From Heliocybe sulcata (taxonomy: Eukaryota; Basidiomycota; Agaricomycetes; Gloeophyllales; Gloeophyllaceae): a DNA stretch of 64,000 nucleotides. Location of the stretch: the NCBI GenBank assembly GCA_004369045.1, contig ML213511.1:1008278-1072277 (forward strand), in the 5' to 3' direction. Shown one piece after another: positions 50,801 through 62,004 of the stretch; the first letter of the stretch is position 1; every line of letters starts with the position of its first letter. The notes beneath the pieces are model-generated. The model ran no database searches, was not told the DNA's origin, and saw only the letters and a program-made list of their open reading frames with translations. The translations under genes were made by a program, and so were the position numbers.

Positions 50801-52087
50801 GGGTCAGGCAAACAGCTGCTTATCAATGAGGTATTCTCCGTCTTTTATCAATAAGCTGAGAGACGGGTAGGAGCTGATCTCTCATAGGTCGCCACGTTCT
50901 TACGGAAGAATTCAGGCAAGATTGTCCACATAAATGCGTGCCATTACGCCAATCCAATCTCTATTTCCCGTTTGGTGAGCTCGTAGTTCCATGTCGCGGT
51001 CGTATCCCACCGATTTCTGAATGCTGCGTGCAGCTTGGAACGCCAGAGTGTACAGGCTTTGACCAAGGAGGAGAACTCACGGAATGTGTGAGACGCAAGC
51101 CCTTCTCCGTGATCTGCATCTCGAAGTATAGCTAGCTTACGCAGACGACTATTCATCTCACTCACGCCGCTTGTACTAGGATTGAACAAGCTTGCACTGC
51201 ATTCCGAGTAGTGATTCAAACCATGTTAGATGCGGGGTTCCTAAGGGACGGGGCAGGAAGGTCCGTGGACTTCAGGTCAGTTCGTCGTACCCTTTGACTA
51301 TCCAATATCGACAGCGTCGGCGGTGTTGGATGACGAGTCCTACTTCATCGCAGGAACTGTATCATCATCATGACCACAAATATCGGCAGGGAAAGGAGCC
51401 GATACGTCATCCACTCGCAAGACGAGCGGCAAGCCTACATGCAGGACATTCAAAAACACTTCCCTGTGGAGTTTCTTGCTCGCGTAGACCAGATAGTGAT
51501 TTTCGTGCGTACGCTCTTCACATGCTCGACGTCGCTTGACGATGCTCTGGTAACTATAGAACTCCGTCGCCAATGCCATGTCTTTCATTGTAGAAAGCCG
51601 CTTAGAAGAACTGCGGAAACAGTTGCTAGCTCTCAAGCTGCATCTGGTAGTGGACCCGCCGGCGAAGCTACATCTCACGGCTCACGGTTGGCTGGTCACA
51701 AGAGGCGCCCGTCATCTGGAGTCAATTATCCGGGATGAATTGCTTCGCCCATTGGCCAACATTATTCTGCAAGATTGCGATGACATCCTAGACAATTCAA
51801 GAATCATTGTAGCATGGGATGACAAGAACCTGCAGCTGTCCGTAACAGTAGCGAAGCCCCTGAATATCCGCTCCGACTCCCCTGATAGTCGCGACTCTTC
51901 TCCGAGCTTACCCACGACGGACCCTGATTCTGGGGACTTCGTCTTCACAGTGGAGGATTTGCCCGACCTCGCAGAGCCAGACCGCCATCTGCCTAGTCCG
52001 CAAGATGCAGGGGACTCGGATCTCGCCAGCCGGTTGGGATCTGGTTCTCTGAAACCCAGACCGTTGCCACAAAGAGTGATGTGGTGA
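47887..52087 (+). CDS. divergent HSP104/ClpB-like AAA+ protein
   Basis: About 20 exons give roughly 1030 residues with the full HSP104 order: Clp N repeats (SHHILLALLEDEQLCKILND), AAA-1, coiled-coil middle domain (about 50120-50500), AAA-2 and an acidic tail. AAA-1 Walker A is intact (GDPGVGKT). Its Walker B reads ILFIEDL instead of ILFIDE, pore loop KYRG is ACQS, and the arginine-finger pair RR is RH. AAA-2 keeps DPNRP and a modified Walker A, GPPGSGKQ. Its Walker B acidic pair is lost (SVICISKIEQA against SVVLLDEIEKA), and the GYVG pore motif is ECTG. IIIMTTN and FLARVDQIVIF are kept. Exons include 48519-48697, 49055-49206, 50687-50830, 51034-51125, 51180-51275, 51354-51504 and 51560-52087. 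The junction near 49834-49876 is uncertain. Introns at 48825 and 49648 appear to be GC-AG. It is unlikely to be a normal disaggregase. Confidence 0.85.
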
Positions 52088-52766
52088 CTGCTGGTGCTGT
52101 ATTGACCATATGAAACCACTGCGAAAGCTGCAGCTGGTGCATACGTCTATTGCGCTGTTTCTGTTCCGATCGATGAAGCTAGATACATACTTGCACTTCC
52201 GTATAGGAGAGGGACCTTGTTATTGAGTTCGGGGGCACTCTTCGACTAGCAGCTGCAAAACCTACTATTCGACATTCTGCTGTAGTGCAGGAATGAAGCG
52301 GCAGATATGCAAGTGCACCAGCCGTCACGGTACTGCAGTACCAGATCACGTGCTCGATAGCCAATTATTTACAACTTCCGCAAATTATTTCAAGGTTATA
52401 TAGCACAATTAATATCCGGTCACCGGCATCTGAAATTCCAGCGTTCACATCAAGCTCACGTCCTGTTCGCCGAGGACCGCGCGCCCGACATTCCTGAGTT
52501 CTTGTCAGCGACGACAGCGGACGGTCGGGTAAACTGAGGTATATCCTCTGCCTACTTCTCGGTAACAGAGTCCTGACAGCACGCCGGCCCCGCAGCTAAG
52601 GGAACACGGTTCTATCAGGTCGACGCACTAGGGGATACCGGGTACATCCTGCGACGATTGAGACGTTGGAAGCGAAGCGGAACTCCGGAGAATAGGTGCG
52701 TACTTGAGCTCCGCAGAAGTACTCTGTCTCACGGACGAATTGGCTGAAGGCTGCGAAGGGACAATT
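52088..52766. other. intergenic region upstream of AUR1
   Basis: About 680 nt between two genes on the same strand. No other gene was seen; it should contain the AUR1 promoter. Confidence 0.45.
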
Positions 52767-54089
52767 ATGTCAATCCGCATCAGTAGCCTTCCACGGCCTC
52801 TGGCCACGGTGCTGACTGCCTTCGTGGCAGCAGTAGGCCGTATGGACAAGTCGCTGTCTCCGTCTGATACCATGGCTCGACTTCGGCAGCACACCTTCAC
52901 ATTCTCCGACTCCATATACATCTTTCACCTGGCACTCGCCGCTTTCTGGATCACCCTCATGCAATTCCCGCCGTTCCCTCTTAAGCTCGCCGTACCTATC
53001 CTCTACACTATATTGCTCCTGATACCCCTCACGTCACAGTTCTTTCTGCCGTTTGTCCCAGTCGCATCGTGGATTCTCACATTCTACTCATCTCGGTTCA
53101 TACCTGAGGCCTGGCGCCCGTCGATCTCAGTATCCCTCCTCCCTACACTTGAGACAGTTCTCTACGGTGCTAATGTATCCGATATTCTCACCCGCTTCAC
53201 TCATCCAGCCCTCGACATCCTCGCATGGCTCCCATACGGAATCATCCACTTCGTATTCCCCTTCGTCGTAGCTGCGTTCATATGGCTCTTCCGGCCCAAG
53301 CAAGCTCTCCACCTCTGGGCACGCACGTTCGGGTACATGAATCTAATCGGAGTCATCGTCCAGATCCTGCTTCCCTGCGCTGCACCGTGGTACGAGCTCA
53401 TATACGGTCTGACTCCTGCGAACTATTCCATGCCTGGCTCCGCCGGCGGCCTGGGCCGCATCGACGCATTGTTCGGCTCACACGGCTACGAGACGACTTT
53501 CTCCCATTCGCCCGTCGTTTTCGGCGCCTTTCCTTCCCTGCACGCCGGTTGCGCGACCATCGAGGCGCTCTTCATCTCGCACTTCTTTCCGCAGATGACC
53601 AGGTATATCTGGGCATATGCGGGCGTTCTCTACTGGGCAACGATGTACCTGACACACCATTACCTTGTCGATGTCGTGGGCGGCGCGTGCCTTGCAATCG
53701 CGTGTTTCTACCTTTTCCTACCCGATGAGTTCCGTGGGCCGCTCGCTACCGCGTCGCCCACCTCTCCCGGCCGTAGATCCAAGTACGATGCCTACAACTT
53801 GGAGGAGCCACGGTCTCGGGTTGCGGATATGGACGACTTTGAATTGTCGAGCGCAGAGGAGGACGAGATGGATATCCCGTATAGGTCGCCACTACCCGGA
53901 CAGCAGCAGCAGATGCCGAGCGAGCAAGGGAAGAAGAGCCATAGACATACCGCAAGTATTGCGAGTCTGATTAGGGCGGAGGAGCGGGTTGAGGATGGCT
54001 GGAGTCCTATCATGGGAACCTTCGCGTTTCCTCCCGGATCGCCGGCTGCTGTAGCAAGGGAGAGGGACCGAGAGGATGCGAGGGTATAA
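52767..54089 (+). CDS. AUR1: inositol phosphorylceramide synthase catalytic subunit
   Basis: A single uninterrupted exon of 440 codons from the ATG at 52767. The protein transfers phosphoinositol from phosphatidylinositol to ceramide in the Golgi, an essential fungal step in sphingolipid synthesis and the target of aureobasidin A. It has several membrane helices and the PAP2-like active-site motifs: CAAPWYELIYG with YSMPGSAGGLGRID, the central SPVVFGAFPSLHAGCA, and THHYLVDVVGG with the catalytic histidine and aspartate. A hydrophilic C-terminal tail of about 110 residues is rich in Ser, Glu and Gln. In this window an intron-free gene of this length is unusual. An in-frame upstream TTG at 52704 is a less likely start. 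Confidence 0.97.
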   Translation: MSIRISSLPRPLATVLTAFVAAVGRMDKSLSPSDTMARLRQHTFTFSDSIYIFHLALAAFWITLMQFPPFPLKLAVPILYTILLLIPLTSQFFLPFVPVASWILTFYSSRFIPEAWRPSISVSLLPTLETVLYGANVSDILTRFTHPALDILAWLPYGIIHFVFPFVVAAFIWLFRPKQALHLWARTFGYMNLIGVIVQILLPCAAPWYELIYGLTPANYSMPGSAGGLGRIDALFGSHGYETTFSHSPVVFGAFPSLHAGCATIEALFISHFFPQMTRYIWAYAGVLYWATMYLTHHYLVDVVGGACLAIACFYLFLPDEFRGPLATASPTSPGRRSKYDAYNLEEPRSRVADMDDFELSSAEEDEMDIPYRSPLPGQQQQMPSEQGKKSHRHTASIASLIRAEERVEDGWSPIMGTFAFPPGSPAAVARERDREDARV

Positions 54090-54341
54090 GTAGAGCGCGA
54101 GCTACATTTACTATTGGTGGATATCAGTATTGTGATCTATTCACTCTACCTTGGTCTTGAGGACCATACGTTTGTCGGCATACGTATTCAATATCCAGTA
54201 TTCAAGCTCAAGGCTCAAGTGCGGTGCGTGAGAGTTATGACTACATTATGGGTGCTTGTGTATTATGATTCTGCAGATAAGGTCCTGCCAGACGTTCATC
54301 CTATCTATCCGTCTACCTTGCCGAGATCTCGCATATCCAGA

Positions 54342-55485
54342 ATGGTTGCTCTTCCTGCTTCATCGCGGCTGAGACAGCAGTATGAAGAGCAGGGCTATGT
54401 GATTATTCCAGGTCTCATAGCGAACGAGGAATTCGAAGCGCTCCGTGAGGCGGCGGAACGCACTGTCGAGCGAACACGGTCCGGTGCTTGGCCGTATCGT
54501 CGTGTTGTAGGGAAACAGTTTCCTCCCTACGGGAATGATGACCCGGATTCCTGGGGCGTACAGCATGTTATGCACCCTGATCTTGGAGAGCCGGCGTTTG
54601 CGAAGTGGTACACCTCGGAGGGGCTGACGGGGGTGGTGCAGGAGCTCTTGGAATGTCCCCAGGAGAACCTTCAGATGGGTGAGTCCACGAACCCGGCTGT
54701 ATTGCCATTGATACCATTAGCATCAGGCTGATGAAGCGCGGATTTGGACCAAATACTGAAGAGCTATTTAATATGCTTATCAATCCGGAAAAGCATAATT
54801 TTGCGTTGAGGTGGCACCGCGATGATGTCAAGGAGACTGCTACCGAGGAGGAGGAGTATAATGCTCTGGATGTGTGGCATTACGGAGTGAGTTTCAGGAG
54901 TTGATTCTGCGGAAGAGACTGTTGACCTCCTGTTCCATGAAGGTTCAATGGAATACGTAGGTCGGCCTTAACAGGATTTAATGAGTAGCTGAACGGTATG
55001 ACTTGCAGCGCGTTGTACGAAGACTCTTGCCTTTACGTCGTTCCTGGATCGCACAGGACTCCTCGTACGCCTGAGCAAAGGAAACATTCGTCGACCTCCG
55101 AAGCGCCAAAGGATCCCATGAATATGCCCGGAGCCATACAAGTGACTATCAAGGGTAAGTCAAGAACTTCATCGGTCGCTGAGGCTGACAAGCTGAATAC
55201 TATCGCGTTACCGCGTCAGCCGGAGAAAGCGTATTTTACAATTCGAATATCCTCCACTGTGCCACGTACGACTACAGTCGGAAGCGGGCGACGCTGCACG
55301 CTACAATGGGCGACACCCGTGCAGGAGCCTCCCGCGCGCGCAATATTCTTCAGCACGGGTTGAAGTGGATGAAAGAGGACGCATTCCGGGAGACGCTTAA
55401 CGAGAAGGGTAAAGCCATGCTGAACAGACTAATCAAGATGCAAGAGAGCGTGAATGCTGATGTCGAATATTCATTGACAAATTGA
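54342..55485 (+). CDS. phytanoyl-CoA dioxygenase family protein
   Basis: Five exons (54342-54678, 54762-54886, 54943-54956, 55009-55154, 55220-55485) give about 295 residues. The family are Fe(II)/2-oxoglutarate-dependent hydroxylases. The start MVALPASSRLRQQYEEQGYV is typical. The metal ligands are seen as H-x-D in RWHRDDV and a distal histidine in ILHCATYD, and the 2-oxoglutarate-binding arginine is probably in SRKRATLHATMG. VVPGSHRTPR is the usual loop between them. The third exon is only 14 nt (encoding VQWNT with its neighbour) and is needed to keep the frame. Substrate unknown. Confidence 0.9.
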
Positions 55486-55737
55486 TCTATCCGGCAGGGA
55501 TGTCGCATTTTGTATACCTTAGCTGGTTCCAACCTCACGATAATGGTCCTCAGGCCTCAGTGACCAGTCTCCGAGTTCGCTAACGCGTCTTGTCACACAT
55601 CGTGCTGACGTGACCGTGACCTCAGTCAGGCTTTATCTATCGCCACGGGCTGTCTGGACTCTAGTACCGCCAAGATTCTACTAGTACCGTCTCAATTGTG
55701 CTGAAAGAGAGTGCACTATCCTCCCTATAAAACTAGC
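55486..55737. other. short intergenic region
   Basis: A TATAAAA string ends only 5 nt before the HSP70-like ATG at 55738, too close to act as a usual TATA box for that start. Nothing else was seen. Confidence 0.3.
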
Positions 55738-58440
55738 ATGCCCGAGAACTCGAATCAGCGCAAGCCGTATGCAGGAAAAGGGAGAAGGCTCGTCGTTGCC
55801 ATAGATGTCGGAACAACGTTCACTGCAGCATCCTTCTGCATCTTACAGGAGGGGAGGATTCCGAAGTTCGAAGAGGTGGAATACATCTATTTCCTCACTT
55901 CTCCACACCTTTCTAATGTTAATCACGGCTTAGATCCTGCGATGGCCGAGGCAGGTTCGTCGCTATCTCGCGGAGGGTTACAGAGGATGTATTCCATCTC
56001 GTCGTTAGGCCACAGCCGACGCGAAGGTTCCGTCAGTCTTGTATTACGACAAGGAGGGTCGAGCTCAAGCATTTGCTGCTGAAACCGACGACGAGGATGT
56101 CATAATGGAGGCTGAATCTAATGAGTGGTACAAAACCGCTTGGTAAGTCTCCTTCGCTGCTACTACCGGCTTCTGCCCTTAATAGTGCACACGAAGGTGG
56201 AAATTACATCTCCGGCCTGGACATCTTCCCATAATCAAAGACTTGGCACTACCTGCTCTTCCTGTTCGAAAATCCGTCGAAGACGTGTTCGCGGACTATC
56301 TGGGGTATATCCAGACACAAGTCAAGGAATATATCACTACGACTTACGGTGAAGGTGGAAACATCTGGAACGCACTCAAGCCGACTATGTATGTGATTCT
56401 CACAACACCCAACGGGTGGGAAGGAGCGCAGCAGAACAAGATGAGGTCTGCTGCGATAAAAGCGGGGCTTGTGGATGCTGATGGAGCGCGGAGGATCAAG
56501 TTCGTGACTGAGGCAGAGGTGAGGTCGTTGGATGTTCAAAGTACTATCTGACAATCTTCCATAGGCTGCTGTCCTATACGCTGTCGACAGTGGCTGCGTG
56601 AGTGATTGGCTTGTGGTGAGTAACGGCCTTAACGCCTTACAGAATTGCTGGCTAAGCTTTGCCGGCTTCAGCATGATGGACATTTGATTCTCTGTGACTG
56701 CGGCGGTATGACCTTCTTCAGTCTCAGGGGAATTTGTTTCTGACCCCTATGACCCACTGAAGGAGGCACTGTGGATATAACGTGCGATTTGTCTATTCTA
56801 TAGAGCTACTTGGTCGACTGATCTACCTTGCATATCTACAGTGGATACCGCATCAAGGAGCTTGAGCCGCTCAAGCTGGAAGAATCGTCCGCTTCCAGGT
56901 GTAAGTGTCCTACTCAAAGGACGACCATACCCACTCACTAGTGATGATTCAAGGCTACCTTGCGGGCGCTGTGTTCATAACACAGGCTGCTAAGGTGTAC
57001 TTGAAGAGTATGAACATCTCTTTCACCTAGGCCCTAGGTCGTTACCGATGTTCTCTTTAGCAAGGCTTTCTGGAACAGAATGGGATAATGAGGAAGCAAT
57101 ACAACGCGCAACGGACGATTTTGAAAAGAATGCGAAGCGCAAGGTGAACATCATGAGTCAAAATTGGTAGACCGCATGCTGACGACAAGGTAGTTCGATA
57201 GTCATAACGGCACATATTGGATCAATCTCAACGGTTTCAAGAGCATTGCTGATCTTGGTATTGTCCGAGGTCGTCTCAAGGTTTCTGGGTATGTGCAGCT
57301 TATCCATTCTATGACGTTCCTGGGTTCTCATTTTTGATTTGAGGAAGCATGGATATGGCAGCATTCTTCGAACCTTCTCTCAAGTCGATCAAGGAAGGTT
57401 TGGACATTGCATTCGAGAATGGCGGCCGTCTTGCGGATGTGAGTCTTCCCAGGCATGCCCTACCACACACCTGGATCTTGCTCACAGGATATAGAAAATC
57501 ATTCTCGTAGGAGGGCTCGCCAGCTCACCGTACGTCTACGCCCAACTTGTGAAGTGGGGCGAAGAGAATAGCATTCCGGTCAGTAGACCGGATGGTCCAA
57601 CGTGAGTCTGCTTTTCTTATGCTGCTCTGAGCCGCGCCTTGATGTACCTTTCAGTACGAAAGCAGTAGCCAATGGTGCGCTTGCGTGGCATGTCGACGAC
57701 AGTGTTGCTGCCAGGGTGTCCAAATACCATTACGGTATAGAGGTGCATATTGCATATGACCGCACTTGCAAGGAGTCTCAGGGCCGCTCGACATTCAGGT
57801 GTCGGGCCGGTGATGAGCGGGTGCATGGTGCCTGGTCTTGTATCTTGCCGAAGGTTCGTCCCAGTTCTCTCGGCTCGGCCTCATTGACTTAGCTCTGATT
57901 GCAGAATGCGTCCGTGCAAAGCTCCACGCAATTCACTAAGCCCTTCACCGTGGAGCTTGACGACGTTCCTGGTCGAAACTTCGATCACTCGGTCAATATA
58001 TTTGTGTATCGAAGAGCTAAGCCACCCAAATTTATTACTTTCCCAGGTATGACAGCTGCGTCGCGATGTATCGCCATCATCTGAACTGGCGCCGGATAGG
58101 CAAAGCGACTTTACAGCCAGGATATGAGAAGTTGTGCAGTGTTGAGGGCGATCTTCAGCGTTGTTTTGAGGGATCGCCCGTCCGAACGGAGGCGCTTACA
58201 GATATACGGTACCGGAGGGTTGAGGTAAGCCCTACCCTCTTCCAGAGGTTCTGAAATGCTGCTGACCGCGCTCGTTAGTTTGATATTTGCCTGACCCTTG
58301 GAGAAACTGAATTAACTGCTCAAATGCGCTGGAAGGAAGATGTACGTCGTGGTATGCTCTCTCAGGCTTCTCCGCACTAATCTTTCCTACGGCATAAGGG
58401 GGAATGGGTTTATGGGGATGCTTCTGTGGCTTACGAATGA
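55738..58440 (+). CDS. HSP70-like ATPase (HSPA12 type)
   Basis: Eighteen exons give about 592 residues. The N-terminal phosphate-loop motif VAIDVGTTFTAASF, the second phosphate motif LCDCGGGTVDIT (assembled across exons 56672-56705 and 56763-56781) and the adenosine motif KIILVGGLASSPYV show an actin/HSP70-type ATPase. The lack of a standard HSP70 substrate-binding domain, the ILRWPRQ and WKLHLRPGHLP segments and the C-terminal all-beta region (KPFTVELDDVPGR) match the expanded fungal HSPA12-like group. Exons of 21 nt (55934-55954) and 19 nt (56763-56781) are needed. The ATPase core looks intact. The biological role of these fungal proteins is largely unknown. Confidence 0.9.
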
Positions 58441-58453
58441 GCATTTCGGATCA

Positions 58454-58489
58454 CTCGTAGACAGAAACATGCTCGTAGACAGAAACATG
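58454..58489. repeat. 18-bp perfect tandem duplication
   Basis: CTCGTAGACAGAAACATG at 58454-58471 and 58472-58489, just after the HSP70-like stop codon. Confidence 0.85.
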
Positions 58490-58681
58490 AGAGCCTCCGT
58501 GACGACACCGCTTCCTCGGTGTTTGGACTGCATGTTCCTATTTCACTAGGCTAGCTGGCTGCTCATCGTATCCCGTTTTACTCCCAAGGCAAAGAACTTC
58601 ATATACCTGTGTGCTACCCATGGATTCTAATATGTATTCTGATATGTATAGTGCAAACGACTGACAGTACTTCCATGTGTG

Positions 58682-60884
58682 TCATGGAGCCAGACCCGCC
58701 TCTCGGAACAACGCTTCCGTGACAACCTTCGGGCGAGCGAGGGACCAGCGCTGACCGTCAGCAGTCGCTTTCGACAGCCCGAGGCCATAGGCTCCAAGCA
58801 CGCCATCACGGTCATTCACGCCCATTTCAGACCATTGACAATCCATCATGACACCGTCGAAGATGCCATTCCGCACTATCGTGACGGCCAGGCGCACCGA
58901 CATCACATCCCGTCTCAGAACCAAAGAAAGCTCTGATGCCTTGGTATACAAAGTGCGGAGTTCCTCGGCTATGTCCCCACGGATAGAGTCGAAGTTTTGA
59001 TGAGGCGAGCCGTAGGCCACAGCGATCTGACGGATCATGACTTCCGTTTTGCTCGATATGATGTCCATTATGCGTCCCCGGTCAATAAAATTGACAGTGG
59101 CGACTGCTGTAAGTGAACGCCATTTCTGCACGACCTTCCAAGACTCTGGCCAGGTTCGCAAGGTTAGCTGTCTGCATCATGTCTTAAGCGTGTCAGGGCC
59201 TACCTCTGGTACCTATTTCATTCGCCAGCCGATCCAGGAAAGGAGCAGTTTCCAAATCCACCACGGCGACGTCGTTGGAGAAAAATGTGCGATGTAATCC
59301 CTTAAGCACTTCATCGTGTAGCAAGGCATCCAAAAGCAGTTCACGATTTTCCAGAGTGAGGAGATGGGACTCAGAGTGCAGCGCGGCCTCGAGAACTTCT
59401 GCATTTTGAGCCAGTGGTCCCAAAACGGATCTCACGGTTGTATTTCGCTCAACATCTTCAGGTCCACGGGGTTCAGCCAGGGTTCCGGCTTTCTCCATGA
59501 CGGTCACCACGAAGTCGTCCAGAGCAGCGTTGATACTCTCCACGCTGAAGGAGGCGCCGCTTCTGATAAACATCTCGGAGGTCTGGTCGACAGTGGAATC
59601 GAAGTCGTCCAGAAGGTGGTCGGCTGATGATCGAGTGGTCTTCCCCTTCAATGCCTTGACTTCCCGCTTGAGTTGTCCCTTCTCCTCGAGCAGGGCGTTA
59701 TACCTCGCCTCGTAAGCCTGCTCAGCCTCTTCCAGTTTGCGCGTCTTTAAGGCGAGGGCATGCTTGAACTTCGCTGTCTCCTTCTGGGCGCTTAGGCACT
59801 GATCCTCCCATCGCTTCGCCGCAGTCGAAGCATCCTGGAAGCCAGTAATGACAGCTTTTTTATCCCTCTCCGAAGTCTGCATTCTATGTCTTGCTTCTGC
59901 CAACTCTTCCGTCTGGGATTTCTCCTTAGCGCGGTATTCAGCTATCTTGCGGTTGGCTTCTCCGAGTTCGGCCTGTACAGCAAGTAGTTCGTCCTGGGTC
60001 GTGTGAGGCGTCTCAAGCTCTAGGTCAGCCGCATCTGAAACCGAGATGCACTGGGTAGAAGCTGGCGGGGATTCATGCAGGAGGCCGGATAGATGTCTGC
60101 CGATGCCCAAATTATCGGTGACACCCTTCCATATCCAACTGAACCGGTCCACTTCATGTTTCGCTGGCTCCGACTTCTAGAAGTCAATTACGCGCCTTCA
60201 TAAGAGGTCCAACAACTAACGATCTTACAGTTGAGCCATTATACTCCCGTGAACTTGAAGCAGTCTTTGCTTCCTGTGAATTTCCTTGCTTCCGTTTCCG
60301 CCTGAACAAATAGTTACATGAATTTCCATCGGCCCAAAGACTGCTCGCACCGTTCTTCAGAATCACTGTCGGAAATGCTAGAGTATGTATATATCAATGA
60401 ATGAGATATAGTATTTGGAGAGGAATACTCACATCTCGTCGTCGTTCTCCTTTGTCCGTTGGCTTGCGCTAGTTAATTCCGCGGTCAGAGACAATGCAAG
60501 CAATAGTAGAATGCGTTACCCTTTGATACGACTGCATGAGATTTTATCTATGTCAGCTAATAGACTAGGTCTAGGAGACAGGGCGTTAACGCACAGTTCC
60601 TGCGACCCAGAACTCGTTTCCTCCCGCTTTGTCCAGTATGAACCGTCAGGCTTGAGAACATCGAACGGGTGAGGAGTCTCCACTGCATCCTCTCTTCGCT
60701 GCCGTTTATATGACCGCGTTTCGTCCTGCTCATCCCGCCGTTCAGTTTCGTCGCAAAACCGGATGTGCGTTCCTGTGGGCGGAGATCTGATAGCATGATC
60801 TGTCTCCTTGTTGGAGGTTGTGCTCGACGACCCATAGCCCTCATAGCTTCGTTCCCAGTAACGAGATGCGCGTGCACCATACAT
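58682..60884 (-). CDS. coiled-coil protein of unknown function
   Basis: The core is a long exon with over 300 open codons (about 60173-59217) containing an extended heptad-rich coiled coil (residues such as EELAEARHRMQTSERDKKAV), followed by a globular helical part that continues in a last exon (about 59164-58682, TLRTWPESWKVVQKWRSL). Upstream exons around 60360-60230 (ASSLWADGNSCNYLFRRKRK) and one with an ATG at 60884 (MYGARASRYWERSYEGYG, rich in Arg, Ser and Glu) appear to belong to it. The joins between 60590 and 60420 are unresolved. No known domain was recognised. It is tail-to-tail with the HSP70-like gene. Confidence 0.6.
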
Positions 60885-61188
60885 TGAGGACAGGGATTGC
60901 TGCTTCAGGAAGAGGCTCAGGAAGGACAACGAGTGGTGGCAGTGACACGCGCCTTCGCGAGTCGCGTCGCGTCGTCGATATTGCATATATGCATCATTTG
61001 TTTTCAATATTGATATATCGGAGTTTAGAGATATACATGTGAATCGGGGGTAGCCCTCGTGAATCCGCCATAGCATGCATCAGAGCAAGCAGTGCGATGT
61101 AATAACACTAGGCTGAAGGACTGAGTACGGTACAGCACTTGTAGTAGAACCTGCGCATGAGATGTGGATATGGAGACAGAGACAGAAA
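60885..61188. other. short intergenic region
   Basis: No gene was seen. It lies between the start of the coiled-coil gene and the end of the SAP-domain gene, both on the minus strand. Confidence 0.4.
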
Positions 61189-62004
61189 TTATGCCGTGTT
61201 TACAATCTCGTTGATGACAACTCCGTTCACGACATAGGCATTCGTGACAGGAAGAGGGTTGCCGCCTTCGGGGTCGGCGCCTTCGGATTCTCCGTCTGCG
61301 TCTTCGTCGGCCAAAGCAGCTGTTTGCGTAAGGATATTCAGCGAGAGCCAACAGGTCTCTCAAGGAGATGCTTCACCAAAAGACACTGGGACGTGGGATA
61401 CATTACTGGTCGACGGTCCAGCGGCAGTATCACTCCCAGCAGCGTCTTCGTCGCCATCCTCGTCAGATCTGCGACCGTCTTCCTCTTCGTTCTTCGTCTG
61501 CTTATTCGTGGCTTTTGTAGTCGATCTCTTCTTCCCCCTGGTCTTGGCGACTCTCCGACGTTTTACGCTCCGGGCACGAGGCTCCGTCTCCGCCTTTGCA
61601 CTCTCGATAACGACGCCATCAAACGCCTTCTGCCTCTTCTTCAACAAAGAGCCGTCAGCACGCAGCCCAGACCGGAGGTTAATCCCTTTCTTCCTATCGC
61701 TGAGCAGTGTGCCTTGGGGCTCAGCTTCCCTGGGCCGCTTAGCACGCCGAGAGGAACTTGCGCCAGTCTCATTTGGCACAATTTCATCAATGCGCTCTAA
61801 TACCACCTCAACTGTGCGTCGAAGTTCGTCATTTATATGCAGTCAAGAAAAGGGAGATTCATGCGTACGGCCTTCGTCTGCGATTGCAGAGAGTGCCTTG
61901 ATCATCTCGGCCCTTCTTCCCAGTCTCGGAGGTAGATTCAAGTCCCTGCACAGCGATCTGAGAGTCTCTGCTTTCAGCGTATCCCAGGGGAATTCGGAGG
62001 GCAT
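61189..62004 (-). CDS. SAP-domain nuclear protein
   Basis: Three exons (62004-61869, 61811-61377, 61319-61189) give about 233 residues. Residues 8 to 45 form a SAP motif (LKAETLRSLCRDLNL then GRRAEMIKAL), a helix-hairpin-helix that binds scaffold/matrix-attachment DNA or RNA. The middle is very basic with nuclear-localisation-like clusters (SVKRRRVAKTRGKKRS), then an acidic stretch. The last exon encodes an acidic/Asn-rich tail ending INEIVNTA. Without splicing out the second intron the frame would stop early at 61360. A DNA- or chromatin-associated role is inferred; no closer relative was recognised. Confidence 0.75.

Noticed and set aside
55726-55732. TATA box for the HSP70-like gene
   Set aside because: It ends 5 nt before the proposed ATG, too close to direct a transcript that includes that start.
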